Positions 46,378 through 58,032 of a stretch of DNA of 64,000 nucleotides are shown here, in pieces. The position numbers and the translations under genes are program-made. The stretch lies in NCBI GenBank assembly GCA_013146195.2, contig CM028382.1:59968734-60032733 (forward strand), given 5' to 3'. This DNA comes from Codonopsis lanceolata. Its lineage: Eukaryota > Streptophyta > Magnoliopsida > Asterales > Campanulaceae. Under the pieces are notes generated by a model, which was not told the origin of the DNA, did not search any database, and saw only the letters and a program-made list of their open reading frames with translations. Each line of letters opens with the position of its first letter. Positions within the stretch are counted from its first letter, which is position 1.

Positions 46378-47489
46378 ACTTAAAGTAACGTAACTTAACT
46401 TAACTTAACATAACTTAACTTAGCTTAACTTAACTTAACTTAACTTAACTTAAATGTAACGTAACATAATTTAACTTAACGTAACGTAACTTAACTTAAC
46501 ATAACTTAACTTAACTTAGCTTAACTTAACTTAACTTAACTTAGCGTAACTTAACTTAACTTAACGTAACTTAACTTAACTTAACTTAACGTAACTTAAT
46601 TTAGCTTAACTTAGCTTAACTTAACTTAACTTAACTTAGCTTGACTTAACTTAGCTTAACTTAACTTAGCTTAACTTAACTTAACTTAACTTAAACGTAT
46701 CGTAACATAACTTAACTTAACGTAACGTAACTTAACTTAACTTAGCTTAAATTAACTTAACTTAACGTAACTTAACTTAACTTAACTTAAATTATCTTAA
46801 CTTAACTTAACTTAACTTTACGTAACTTAACTTAGCTTAACATAACTTAAGTTAGCTTAACTTAGTTTAACTTAACTTAACTTAACTTAACTTAACTTAA
46901 CTTAACTTAACGTAACTTAACTTAACTTAACTTAACGTAACTTAACTTAGCTTAACTTAGCTTAACTTAACTTAACTTAACTTAACTTAACTTAACTGTA
47001 ACTTAACGTAACTTAACATAACTTAACTTAACTTAACGTAACTTAACTTAACTTAACTTAACTTAACTTAGCTTAACTTAAATTTACTTAACTTAGCTTA
47101 ACGTAACTTAACTTAACTTAACTTAGCTTAACTTAACTTAACTTAACTTAGTTTAACTTAGCTTAACTTAACTTAACTTAACGTAACTTAACGTAACTTA
47201 ACTTAACATAACTTAACGTAACTTAACCTAGCTTAACATAACTTAACTTAACTTAGCTTAACGTAACGTAACTTAATTTAACTTAACTTAACTTAACTTG
47301 ACTTAATTTAACTTAACCGAACTTAACGTAAATTAACTTAACTTAAGTTAACGTAACTTAACGTAACTTAACTTAGCTTAACTTAACTTAAATTAACTTA
47401 ACTTAACTTAAGTTAAATTAGCTTAACTTAAGTTAACTTAACTTAACTTAACTTAATGTAACTTAACTTAACTTAACCTAACGTCACTT
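46378..47489. repeat. Pentanucleotide satellite (TTAAC)n, second block
   Basis: About 1.1 kb, with the same variant words as the first block (CGTAA, CTTAG) interspersed. Confidence 0.95.
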
Positions 47490-47625
47490 AACATGAAAAC
47501 ACGCTACGCCTATTGACGAAATGTTATAATGGAGTACGCTGAACCATTATAACATGAAAACATGCTACGCCTACTGGCGAAATGTTATAATGGAGTACGA
47601 TGAACCATTATAACATAAAAACACT
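47490..47625. repeat. Two outlying copies of the 60-bp minisatellite
   Basis: Two units with the same CGCCTA and TTATAATGGAGTACG core, separated from the main array by the second pentanucleotide block. Confidence 0.9.
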
Positions 47626-48005
47626 TGTCTCAACCTCGGGCCTCCGAGTTTTACTGATGCTGGCTAGTCCAGATTTTTCTTAGATTTGGCTGCAGTCCAA
47701 CCAGTGGTTTGCTCACTTCGGTCCACCAAAGGTTGGCTGTCATTAACAACTTTCTTCCCCCAAGAAGTACTACATTGTGAATTTGGGGATGCAGAGTGCA
47801 CATTCACATAAGTTTTACGGGCTTATGGGTGTTAATAATCAAGTGTTATGTTTCTTTTCGAATTATTGTTTTCGCAACGAATAACCCTGGCGGGGGTCTC
47901 ACGACGAAAAATTTCGTTGCTGGAATTAAATTGAAATTAAATGATGAAAATATTTAGCGACGGAATGTGCTAGAGACATGCAACACAGTAAATTTAATAT
48001 TTGTT

Positions 48006-48184
48006 TTGAAATATTAATATTTGTTTTGAATATTAAACTTAAACCTAAACCTAAACGTAAACGTAAACGTAAAATTCCGTCACTGAATATTAATATTTGT
48101 TTTGAAATATTTGTTTTTGTAAAATCCCTTTGTAAATTTCAAAAAATAATGTTTTGGAATATTTGTGTTTTTGTAAAATCCCTT

Positions 48185-48225
<41 letters not shown>

Positions 48226-48458
48226 AATATTATAATCATTTTAATGAATGATAATTTTATTATGAAATTAATATTTGAAATGTTAATTTGATAATATAAT
48301 ATTAATAATTAACGTGAGTTATTATTTTCTTAAATATATAAATTAATGTGAATATTTTAATTTTTGTAATTATATTGATGCTAATCATTTTAATGAATGA
48401 CATTATATTATTAAATTAATATTATATTAATTTAATAATATAATGTCATTCATTAAAA

Positions 48459-48516
<58 letters not shown>

Positions 48517-48612
48517 AGGATTTTACAAAAAAACAAATATTTCAAAACATTATTTATTTTAAATTTACAAAGGAATTTTACAAAAACAAATATTTCAAAA
48601 CAAATATTAATT
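48006..48612. repeat. Large inverted repeat with (TA)n and (CA)n tracts
   Basis: The left arm contains ATATTTGTTTTTGTAAAATC, CCTTTGTAAATTT and AATAATGTTTTG; the right arm has their complements (48510-48612). (TA)n runs lie at 48190-48222 and 48468-48494, the latter joined to (CA)n. The centre is a second small inverted repeat around TTTTAATGAATG. Confidence 0.8.
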
Positions 48613-48784
48613 CTAGGTGCCAACCCCAAAATCCCCAAATATTCCAGCAACCCCAAAATCCCGGAAAATTAAAACTCCCTCCACGGCCAACCCCAAAATC
48701 CTGAAATATTCATATTACCGCAAAAAAAAATCTTAGGCAAATCTTTTAATCAAACCCATTCCGGCTTTACTTCCCTCCACACAG

Positions 48785-49240
48785 GTTTTTGACGGAATAA
48801 ATCAATTAGTGACGGAATCTCCGTCACTAAATCTGACATGAAACAATTATAATTTATTTAACAAAAAAATCATTAATTTTTTATAATAGTGACGGAGAAA
48901 ACCGTCACTGATCAGCGACGGATCAGTGACGGTGTATTCCGTCACTGATATACACCGTCACTAATCAGTGACGGAATAAATCAATTAGTGACGGAAACAA
49001 ACAATTACCAACGGAAACTCCGTCATTAAATATGACACCATTTCAAAGTGATTTTGGCGCCGGATTTCCGTTAGTAATTTTAAAATTCCGTCAGTAATTG
49101 CTGTCGAAAAATTCCGTCAGTAATATTCCGTCACTAATTAATGACTCACGGATCTCCGTTAGTACTTTTCAAATTTCGTCAATAATTGCTGACGGGAAAA
49201 TTTCGCCAATAATATTCCGTTAGTAAATGTCATGTTTCTA
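48785..49240. repeat. Right subterminal repeat array of the CACTA-like element
   Basis: Many copies of AGTGACGGAA and TTCCGTCACT in both orientations, shifting to TTCCGT(T/C)AGTAA toward the terminus. Confidence 0.85.
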
Positions 49241-49246
49241 GTAGTG

Positions 49247-51480
49247 ATCGTCCCTCATCCAAAGTCGAAGGTAGAGAGTTTATCTTCGTACTTCATTTTT
49301 TCATTGATTATGTGGACTTGGGTGACGAATTTAGAGAGGGAGAGAGAGAAATGTAATGATTGTTTTGTTTGCATAAGAGTTTAAAGAGGGGAATGATGGG
49401 GACGCATCGAATCATCACCTTGTCTAGTGTACGCCTTTGCTCGCCTGAAACAATGAGCCCAGGAATTTGCAAATCCTCTTTTTTTTTGTTTCATGAGATG
49501 TAGTATGTGTGGTAAGAGGCATGAGCTAGGAAAACTATATTTGTTCTTGGATTGTGGATAGTGGATACCCATCAAGTCGATAGATTAAGATGACAATATA
49601 ACTATGAAATGGGCGTCGGAAGCATTACGATACCCACTTTCTTCATTTTAATGTCTAATTTTTTCATTGTGATGCTTAAATTTGAGCAGGAATTTTTGTA
49701 TTGCGATTCCTAAATTTTGATAGAAGCTTTGTCCGCGTGTTTTTTTTTCATTAAGGATATCTTTGTCATTTTGCCCCTTCAAATATTCTTTATCGGTTAA
49801 ATAATATTATGTTAGATTTGAGAGATTAATATTTTATGTGTTAGTGTTTGGAGTACTACTACTAATAATATAGTATTGAATACAATTCTCATCATCATTG
49901 TCATAAATTTTAAAAAAAAATTATCCAAATAAAAGCTTTTAACATAACGACATTCGTAGACCCGATAAATTTTGAAGTTTTTTGTTTTAAAATTCTGATT
50001 TTGGGATTTTTTGGATAAAATAATTATTTATCAGACTTTATGTTGCGAAACTCTTGCAAAATATAGGAGTGCTTGCACTTGAAGTACTAATATTAATATC
50101 TAGTGTGATATACAATATCAACAACATTCTTTATTTAATCCAGACAATGCTAAATGACCAAATATATTACAAGTTATTATTTTGTCTCTAAACAATTTAC
50201 TTGATAGTTTAAACTGATCACTTTGGTTGTTTTACCGAAATAATTCATGTTTATACATTGATCGATCAAACGATTGATGACTTGGTCGTTGAAATGACTT
50301 ATTTGATGGGTGAATTACTTAATAAGGGTATAATGGTTATTTTCAGATTTGTAAATGACAAAAATGCCCTTTCAATCTGACCAGGTATCTTTAATGTTTA
50401 ATTAATATGATCATTGGTGTTTTCAAGTTTGATAAAAGGAGACCACACAGAGGAGGAAAGAAAAAGGAAAAAAGAATTACTCCAACTCCCCCAAGAAAGT
50501 TAGTTCCCGAAAGAAAGGGCAAATCCAAGGTGAGGTAGCACACTTCACACTAGTCACTAGCACCACTTTCAAAAGGGATATACAATCTTCCACTTTGGAT
50601 GCAAGAGGAAGTGACTGCCTTCCTTCCATCAACCTATCAAATCCTCTATGCTCATTTCTCATGAAATGAAATCTCAAGCCAAATACTCCACTACTCACTG
50701 CTAGTTGCTACTACTTTTTGCTTTTTATTTTTTCCTTTTCTTTTCAAATTTTGAAATTTGATATTATTCTCCCTCATTGTCTTGATTAATTTTTAACTAA
50801 AAATTTTATTTTTTTCTGAATTTAAGTACACGGTTTTACTAATAAATAGAGATTTGATTTGTTTTATTTGGATATTATAAAAAAATTCTATGATTGTTTT
50901 ACATTTCTAACTATTATTAATAGAGATAAAGATGATAGAATATGTAAATGTAATAAATTTTGTGCCACCAATAAAAAGATTTTTGGTTTTAAATCAAATA
51001 ATTATTTAATATATTATATTATTGGTTTTTAATAGAATGAGTTTTATTTTTGATTTGATTTTCAAAAACCATTTTATGCTTTTAGGGCAAGTTTAATGGT
51101 GGGATCAAAACTAAATTTTGATACTTATGTAAAAAAATATTAGGTTCTTTAATGATTAAAATATAAAACATCAAAATTATGCGTGATACTAAAAAAATTA
51201 CTAAATTTAATACCTCTCCTTCTTCAAACACTAGACGCAGCTCAAGTCAAAATAAAATAATTCCTTAAAAATTAGTCAAGACAACGTTGTCTATTATAAT
51301 AACTAACACATGATAACCCAAAGGAAGATTCCAAAGTAGCAAACTATCAATAGACTCACAGTTGAGCGAGGTACTAACCACATTATCTAGAGGATTAATT
51401 TTGAAAATATTTTTCTCTAGAATGAAAATAATAAATATTATCTTTTCATTTTTTATGTCAAAAATAAAAAAGATAACTCG
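49247..51480. other. AT-rich intergenic stretch, nothing recognised
   Basis: No transposon ends or genes that I can support. An open stretch at 50477-50698 (minus) has balanced composition but no family I recognise. Confidence 0.5.
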
Positions 51481-51492
51481 AAATTGAACTAT

Positions 51493-51902
51493 CGATATTA
51501 TAAAACAGCTAGGTAATTAACTATGGCTATTCATAGGTTGAGATTAAATCATTTTAAAAAATTTAACGGGGCAGATTCACCCTCACATTCACATGTGTGA
51601 ATAGTTATCTATTTTTAACTTTCTATTTTTTCTTTCCCTATTACAAGTCACCTCTACAATTAATATTATGATCAACAGTCATTACTTTTTCTTATCTCTA
51701 TGTTTTATCTTCATATTACAAAGTCACGCCTTGCGATTAATCTTCTGAATAGTTACCCTTTATAAAACATCAATCCTTCAACTATCACTTGAAGCAATGT
51801 ACCTTCAACTGTAACATTTTTTTAAATCGCATCTTTTACTTAGACACTGTCATTTCAATTGACGAAATCTGATATACTGGAACCGTATCATAGATACAGG
51901 TT
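51493..51902 (+). mobile_element. Helitron-like element, copy 1
   Basis: Shares its body (CTAGGTAATTAACTA, AACAGTCA, AAATCTGATATAC and a terminal dyad) with the two minus-strand copies at 52015-53803 and 53804-54213. It interrupts a dispersed repeat whose uninterrupted version is at 19255-19400. It is flanked by AAATTGAACTAT on both sides, which Helitrons should not produce, so the class is uncertain. Confidence 0.5.
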
Positions 51903-52014
51903 AAATTGAACTATATTTTTTAATGGGTAACTAGTTAAGGGTAGTTTTGTCTTATTAGAAATTAGTTGAATATTATAAGAATATTATAATAACGGTGAGT
52001 CATAATATAAATTA

Positions 52015-53803
52015 CTAGATCTTTATGTCCGTGCCTATGGCACGGTGCCAGTATATCAGATTTCGTCAATTGACATAACAGTTACTAAATAGAGGTGCGA
52101 TTTAAAAAAAAAAGTTACAGTTGAGAGTTACATTACTTCAAGTGATAGTTGAGAGATTGATGCTTTATAAGGGGTGACTGTTCAGAAGATTAATCGTAAG
52201 GTGCGACTTTGTAATATGAATATAAAATATAGAGAGAAGAAAAAATGGTGACTGTTTATAATATTAATTGTAGGGGGTGACTTGTAATAGAGAAAGAAAA
52301 AATATGGAGTTTGGTGGTTGTGGAAACCAACAATAATAATTCTTTCTTTTCAAAATTATGGATTTGTAGTAGTGGTAATCAATGTCGTATTCACTGAGAT
52401 TGTTTAGACTTAATCTTGATATAGACTTTTGTAACAAAAAATACAAAATAAAAATAGGGGGGTTTGAGATTTTGTGTGAGAAAATTTAAATAAACTAAAA
52501 TTACTAGTAAACAATTAAGTGCAAGTGATTCAATATGATGAAATATCTAACCAAAGGAACAATCTCAGTATTAGTTCGTGGACTTGATCATAGATGCAAA
52601 GATTAATTTTTCCGTTCTCTACTAAACTGGTTATGGTTATTGGTACGACCTAACAACCTGCCTCTTCTTCCTTTTTCGATAATCATGAAACATTCTAATA
52701 TTTTTCTAACCAATAAATAATTCTAGATACGATCATAGAATTTAATTTATCAACATCATTACAATCTAGAGAAACTACCAATTCTATCCAACAAACACAC
52801 ATGTAGGTTCTTTTAAACTAGATTATATATTTCCATAGTATAGAACGAAAATATGGTTATAACTAACTATACTATTTACCACAAATATTAGAACAATTAA
52901 ACAATTACATATTTAACGTTCTAATGGTGATATGTTATCTTGACAATTGAACAAAGGCGTCTTTTTGTGCAACCAACCAAAGCAACAATATACAATAAGC
53001 GTAGAAAATATATAAATAGTAGAGAAAATAGAAAAAAAAGATAAAATCAATTAGATCTCACAAGTCACGATGAACCAATACTTCAATTATCCTTTGGCCG
53101 GAAAAAGCCTTTAGCACTCCATGAACAAAGTTGCTTGAAATATCAGAAGGGAAGAAAGTGTGAGATTAGGAAGATTCGCCTATCTTTTTAGAAAAGAAGG
53201 GACAAAGATTATATAGGAGTCTCCAAGGTCTCCTCATAAAAACCCACTAACCCACTAACTTTGAGTAAATACCCCACTAATTTTGAGTAAATACTCTTCA
53301 TTATCCCCCAAATAGTTTAGGTTTATCCTCTCTACTTAAAACTACATTAAAACATTAAGAAAAACTAATTCTTGAATTAAATGGGGCGTCACTTGGTTGA
53401 GATTCCCGCAACGGTTCGTAGCGTGCCCACGCCTTAGCTTGAGATTGCAATTTTGGATCCGCAATTTGATAAGTTGTGCTCACACTTGACTCCAGATTTT
53501 CTTAGCTTCAATTGACCACGCATAAAATCTTTCACTTAAGTCTATTTAAGCCATTTGCCACAAAACTTCTACAAGAACAATAATTTCATTAAAATTCAAA
53601 TAATTGGCAATAATAAATGTCATAAACATGAGGAAATAATGACAATAAATATGTTTTTTTATCTAACTTATCAGAGTTAAAAATGGATAATTATTCACAC
53701 ATATTAATGTGTGAGTGAATCTTAACCGTTAAATTTTTAAAGATAATTTAATCTCAACCGCTAAATAGTTATACTAAATTACCTAGTTGTTTTATAATAT
53801 AGA
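52015..53803 (-). mobile_element. Helitron-like element, copy 2, with 1.35-kb insert
   Basis: In element sense it begins TCTATATTATAAAACAAC (53803) and ends with a hairpin CCGTGCCATAGGCACGG followed by ACATAAAGATCTAG and T. Compared with copies 1 and 3 it has an extra 1.35 kb (about 52312-53670), which is either captured or inserted DNA. Confidence 0.55.
52312..53670. other. Unassigned insert within Helitron-like copy 2
   Basis: Not present in the other two copies. It has the look of dispersed repeat DNA, with AACAACCTGCCTCTTC and GATTCCCGCAACGGTTCG, but no protein-coding remains and no clear termini. Confidence 0.45.
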
Positions 53804-54213
53804 TCTTCATGCTCTTGCCTATGACACGATGCCGGTATATCTGATTTCGTCAATTGATATGACAGTGTCTAAATAGAAGGTGCGATTTTAAAAAAAATAT
53901 TACAGTTGAAGGGTACATTGCTTAAAGAGATAGTTGAGGGATTGATGTTTTATAAGAGGTGATTGTTTAGAAGATTAATCATATGGTGTGACTTTATAAT
54001 GTTAAAATAAAACATAGGGAGAAGAAAAAGAGGTGACTGCTCATAATAGTAATTGTAGGGGGTGACTTGTAATAGGGAAAAAAAGAATTAAAAATAGATA
54101 ACTACACATACATGTGAATGCGATGACAAATCTCAACCGTTAAATTTTTTAAGATAATTTAATCTCAACCTCTGAATAGTCCTAGTCAATTACCTAGTCA
54201 TTTATAAAATAGA
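53804..54213 (-). mobile_element. Helitron-like element, copy 3, head-to-tail with copy 2
   Basis: Begins TCTATTTTATAAATGAC in element sense (54213) and ends in a decayed dyad (TTGCCTATGACACGATGCC on the plus strand) that abuts the 5' end of copy 2. Its body lacks the 1.35-kb insert. Confidence 0.52.
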
Positions 54214-55065
54214 TAGGAATTATTATTTAGTAAGGATTTGGGTTGGGTTAATTCTTTTTGAATTAGGAAATCTTAAGGATTAATTATAAATAGGGAGGGA
54301 GAGTTATTAGGAGGCTTAAAAAAAGTGAAGAGAGAGAGAGAGAGAGGGAGAGCGCCGGATTTGGAGAGAAAGCTTTTTTCGGTATCGAAAAGACAAAGGT
54401 ACATTTTCTTTACAAAGATTACTCGGTATTGTTTATTATTGAGTCAGAATGGGTTACGTTAAAGCAAGTATGGTAAGGATGCTATTGTCAATCATAATAT
54501 TTTAAAAGGGTAAATCACACATTTCCTGATATTCCTCAAAAAAAGAAAAAAAGAAAATTGAAATAAAGAAAAAGTGATTGGCTGTGTGTATTTCTTTGAT
54601 ATTCTTGTAAGATTGAGACTTATCAATTGAAATAAGAATCAAATTAAGGGTAAAATATGAAAAAGTAACATATCGAAAATGAGAAGATTAAACGGTGAAT
54701 CATTTATATAAAATATAAAATGGTCTAAAAAGACATTGTATGATAATTATTATATTTTTCTAGAACACTAAAAAAAAATTTGTTTGTTTTCTACAAATTC
54801 AATGTTGTGGGAGGGGGGGCCAACAACTTAGAAAAAAACTCGATCTTATGAGTATTTACGTAAGACGGATCGCATTGAACGGATTCGTCGTGTGTAAATG
54901 GATTGAGTTATGATAAAATGAGGTTACGTCTTACGATTTAAAATACGTAAAAACGGTCTGAGGAGATCGACCTACTCGTGGGTGTAATAATATGCATGCA
55001 TGTCTTTAATCAGATTTGTTGTTGTTTGTTGCTTAACATTAAACAGGAGGATCAATCTTGGAGTC

Positions 55066-55359
55066 ATGTCTAGTGTTCCATCAGAGATCAAACAATATCT
55101 AATAGGCATCCTTTGTGGAGCATCCATTGTAATGGCTTTTTTGGGTATGATTGCTTGGTTTTTGGAGGACGTTATTCAATCTTCAAGAACTCATTTTTCA
55201 AAAGGCGACGCCGTCATTGTGTTTCTCGTGGTACCAATTCTCATAGTATTAGTTTTATTGTTTTGCTGGGTAACCTGGTCTATGATCTCTAAATTTATAA
55301 GGGTAAGAAGGGAAACTCAATTACAAGTAACCTCATTCCCAGTTGATGATGTTGTCTGA
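55066..55359 (+). CDS. Small two-helix membrane protein, unit 3 copy (97 aa)
   Basis: Family not recognised. The ATG (MSSVPSEIKQYLIGILCGAS) is the first one after the splice acceptor AAACAG (55046). The leader exon ends at a GT donor (54399) after a (GA)n-rich 5' UTR, giving an intron of about 648 bp. Two hydrophobic segments (about residues 11-33 and 49-73) flank a polar loop with SSRTHFSKGD; the tail is basic (KFIRVRRETQ) and then acidic (PVDDVV). This is the longest and best preserved of three paralogues in the window. No signal peptide in the usual sense; a two-pass membrane protein is inferred. Whether it is expressed cannot be judged from sequence. Confidence 0.6.
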   Translation: MSSVPSEIKQYLIGILCGASIVMAFLGMIAWFLEDVIQSSRTHFSKGDAVIVFLVVPILIVLVLLFCWVTWSMISKFIRVRRETQLQVTSFPVDDVV

Positions 55360-56679
55360 AATCTTACTGGTAGGTTCTTTTGAGTAGCTCAGAGTTGTTT
55401 CACATTTTAGTTTAAACTTATATTTTGTCCCTGCCCTAAAAATATGTTCTCTTTTTTTAAATATGAAAAGTTGTCTCAGCCTTAGAATGTGTAATAAATT
55501 GAAATATGAAAAGATGTAATCAATACAACACATGTATTTGAACGTATAGAATTTATACATCTCATTTTTTACTGCACTTAGGACACGTCCAATGGTGGTA
55601 CTTGCATATAGGTATCAAAACCAAATTTTGATACCCAACATCCAAATACTTTACTTTCAACAACAGATAATGCATACAATAGAAATAGTGAATTTAATCA
55701 TAAATCCACCTAATTTTAGCAATTGAGAATCATCCCCATATAACCTTTAATTATTTTTTAATTTATTTTCATTTTGCTTAAATATAATTTAATTACAAAA
55801 GATACATTTCCGTGCGCTCGGGTTAAAAACTAGTTAATCTTAAAAAGGTTTTTTCGGTTGAGTTTAAAAAGCAAAAAGATAGTAATTCTTTGAGACGGAT
55901 GGACAACTTGATATTGTAAATCATGTATAAACAACTTGAAATTTATAAATAACCTCAAATATGAAAAAAAAAAAAAAAATTGATCTTAACCATAAATCTA
56001 ATTAATTCCATCATATATGACAATATTAATTTTATCCGTTACGCCATCAAAGTAACTTTGGGGCGCATAATTCTCGATCTCAAACATTAGGTGCAGCTCA
56101 ACTCTAAACAAATAATTCGTTAAAAAATATCTCAAGCAACGATGTCCATTACAATATCTAACAAATGATAACTCGAAGAAAGATTCCAAAATAGCAGACT
56201 ATTGATGGAGTCAAAAACTCTTTACAAATCCAAAATCTATTGAAAAGAAACGTTCAGCAAAATGATAAACGGTGATCTAACGTCTCAAGCTCAGCAAGGT
56301 ACTAACCACACTATCTAAAGTATTAATTTTGAAAATAATTTTTTTTATGATAAATCTACAACAAACATTTCAAAATCATATTTTCACAAACAACATTTCG
56401 AAAATCATATTTTCATAAACGATATTTCAATCATTACCTAGCAAAAACTTTTTTTTGAAACAAATCAACAACACTGGTGTCCCAAATCAGAGTATTATCA
56501 ACAATTTCCTAAACAACAAGTAACTTAAACAATAATTTCATAAAATTTCTGAATCAATGCTCGGTTCGGAGCTAGTCGATTATACCCCCATCCCATACCA
56601 GTCGGATCACTCCGCTAAACAAATAAATAAAATTGTGCTCTTGTTGACAACGGTTACAGTAAACATCCATATTGTTAAA
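55360..56679. other. Flank of unit 3, with a decayed Helitron-type 3' end
   Basis: Around 55805-55835 the sequence CCGTGCGCTCGGGTTAAAAA followed by CTAGT resembles a Helitron 3' end with a shortened hairpin. The rest is AT-rich with no coding feature. Confidence 0.5.
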
Positions 56680-56860
56680 GTAACGCTATAACTTGTCGAG
56701 AAGTTATCACAATACCACTGTGACTCATCTATCATAGTACCGCTATAACTCGTCCATAGGTTGTCACAATACTGTTGTCATTCGTTCATAACGTCATAGT
56801 ACCGTTGTGACTCATCCAAAAGTTGCCATAGTATCGCAAAAACTCGTCCAAGGTTCGGTG
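56680..56860. repeat. Tract of degenerate ~30-bp repeats, unit 3
   Basis: Counterpart of 36745-36905: variants of ATAGTACCGTTGTGACTC.TCC in series. Confidence 0.75.
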
Positions 56861-57011
56861 TTCGATAATGTAGTCAAGCCATCAAAAATACTTTCATAAC
56901 TTTCCAAATTCGATAACCAAATCCAAGAAAAATAAACAATAAAAATAATTCGAAAATCAAAGTTGATTGTAGAGACTCAAATGCTTGATTCATATTTTTT
57001 TGATACTTCAA

Positions 57012-58032
57012 AATATAAAAAGTAGTCACATATATGTTTCTTCTTATGATATATAAATATATATTAATCAAGAAACTAGAATTGAAAAGATTGAATATTC
57101 TACCTTAATTTATCTCTCTAATTTGAATTATATTTTGGTTTGTCAATAGAACTGACTCATAATCCAAAACGATGGAAAAGTAAACAAGCTTTGTGCGGGT
57201 GAGGACTGAGGACTATGCTATAACGTAGGTATATTGAGATATTTATGGGATGGGAAAAGATGGTGAAGGTGTATTCCAAGCTAAAAAAAAGGCCTTGCCT
57301 CCAACTATTTTCCATAAACTAGAGGTATAGATCAATTGGAGTTGCATCCCCTCAACCATTTCACCCAAAACAAGAACGCATGTTTCCGTAGCTCTGATCA
57401 CCCCTTTGATTTCACCATGTTTGCTTGCGTAGGAGAGCGAAGCAAACTAAATGGCACCGTCTCCCTCCTCCTCCTCCTCCTTTTCTTCTTCTTGTCCACG
57501 TCTCCATCCTCCACGGCCGAGCCTCTCAAGGACATGCTTTTCCCTAAGATCCAAGTGACCTTGTACAATGAGTTGGACAACCCGGTGCTATACATGTGCG
57601 GGATGAATAATTCGGAAGCAGGATTGCTTCTACTTGGACCCAAGAATCAAACATCCTTCTATTTTGCACAACTTGGTTTCCCGTTGCGTTGGTGTTACAT
57701 TTACATCAACGACCAAAAAAACGGGTTTTTCTGGGCCTATGCCGTGAGGCAAAAATGTTCGAAATGCTTCTGGAGAGTAGCGGATCATTTGTACTTGTAT
57801 AGAAGTGATCGCAACAGATGGGAACGCCAGTCCATGTATTCCCCTCGGATTAAGCTCAAAAATTTGGGCGAAAAGGAATGACTTGATCCTTTCCATGCTT
57901 TCAAGAAATTTATAATTCAAATTAGAGAGATAAATTAAGGTAGAATATTCAATCTTTTCAATTCTAGTTTCTTGATTAATATATATTTATATATCATAAG
58001 AAGAAACATATATGCGACTACTTTTTATATTT
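57012..58032 (+). mobile_element. 1.0-kb cassette with ~120-bp terminal inverted repeats enclosing an S1 gene
   Basis: Bases 57012-57132 and 57911-58032 are inverted copies with one clear mismatch (TAGTCA against TAGTCG). The cassette is missing from unit 2, where the flanks join as TATATTTCAAATAATAC. The flanks next to the repeats (ATACTTCAAA and ATATTTGCAAA) look like a duplicated, slightly mutated target, but no clean 9-bp duplication can be drawn. Long near-identical inverted repeats around a gene suggest a Mutator-type or fold-back gene-carrying element. Confidence 0.75.
57417..57881 (+). CDS. Plant S1-family (self-incompatibility protein homologue) secreted protein, 154 aa
   Basis: The S1/SPH family comprises small secreted plant proteins; the founder acts in poppy self-incompatibility, while the role of most relatives is unknown. 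The chosen ATG gives a basic start, a strong hydrophobic run (residues 16-27) and a likely cleavage after STA (about 34), i.e. a signal peptide. The mature part shows the family pattern: KIQVTLYNEL at the beginning, Cys61, LGPKNQTSFYF, RWCYIYI (Cys93), GFFWAYAVRQKCSKCFWRV (Cys114 and Cys117) near the end. Two possible N-glycosylation sites (NNS 64-66, NQT 77-79). Mature length, near 120 residues, is normal for the family. The frame is intact and the stop lies 30 bases before the right inverted repeat. Adjacent cassette repeats could bring their own promoter; this is inference. Confidence 0.83.
   Translation: MFACVGERSKLNGTVSLLLLLLFFFLSTSPSSTAEPLKDMLFPKIQVTLYNELDNPVLYMCGMNNSEAGLLLLGPKNQTSFYFAQLGFPLRWCYIYINDQKNGFFWAYAVRQKCSKCFWRVADHLYLYRSDRNRWERQSMYSPRIKLKNLGEKE

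Larger units (their letters stand above)
43277..49246. mobile_element. CACTA-like non-autonomous element filled with satellite arrays (6 kb)
   Basis: The ends are perfect inverted repeats CACTACTAGAAAC, the signature of plant En/Spm (CACTA) elements. Both ends carry many subterminal copies of AGCGACGGAA / TTCCGTCGCT or the GTGACGGAA variant in both orientations, as in transposase-binding arrays of the family. No transposase is present; the interior is pentanucleotide and 60-bp satellite. The flanking triplets (CCT, ATC) do not match, so either the duplication has decayed or the two ends were joined by recombination. Confidence 0.8.

Noticed and set aside
44047..47489. Possible interstitial telomere array
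   Set aside because: The repeat is TTAAC with variants, not the plant telomere TTTAGGG or known variants.
42355..49790. A larger inverted-repeat element enclosing the CACTA-like element
   Set aside because: Short echoes such as TTTTGTCATTTT and GGGCAT occur on both sides, but no aligned termini or target duplication could be drawn.
50477..50698. 73-codon minus-strand stretch as a gene fragment
   Set aside because: Balanced composition but no recognisable motif, splice context or second copy.
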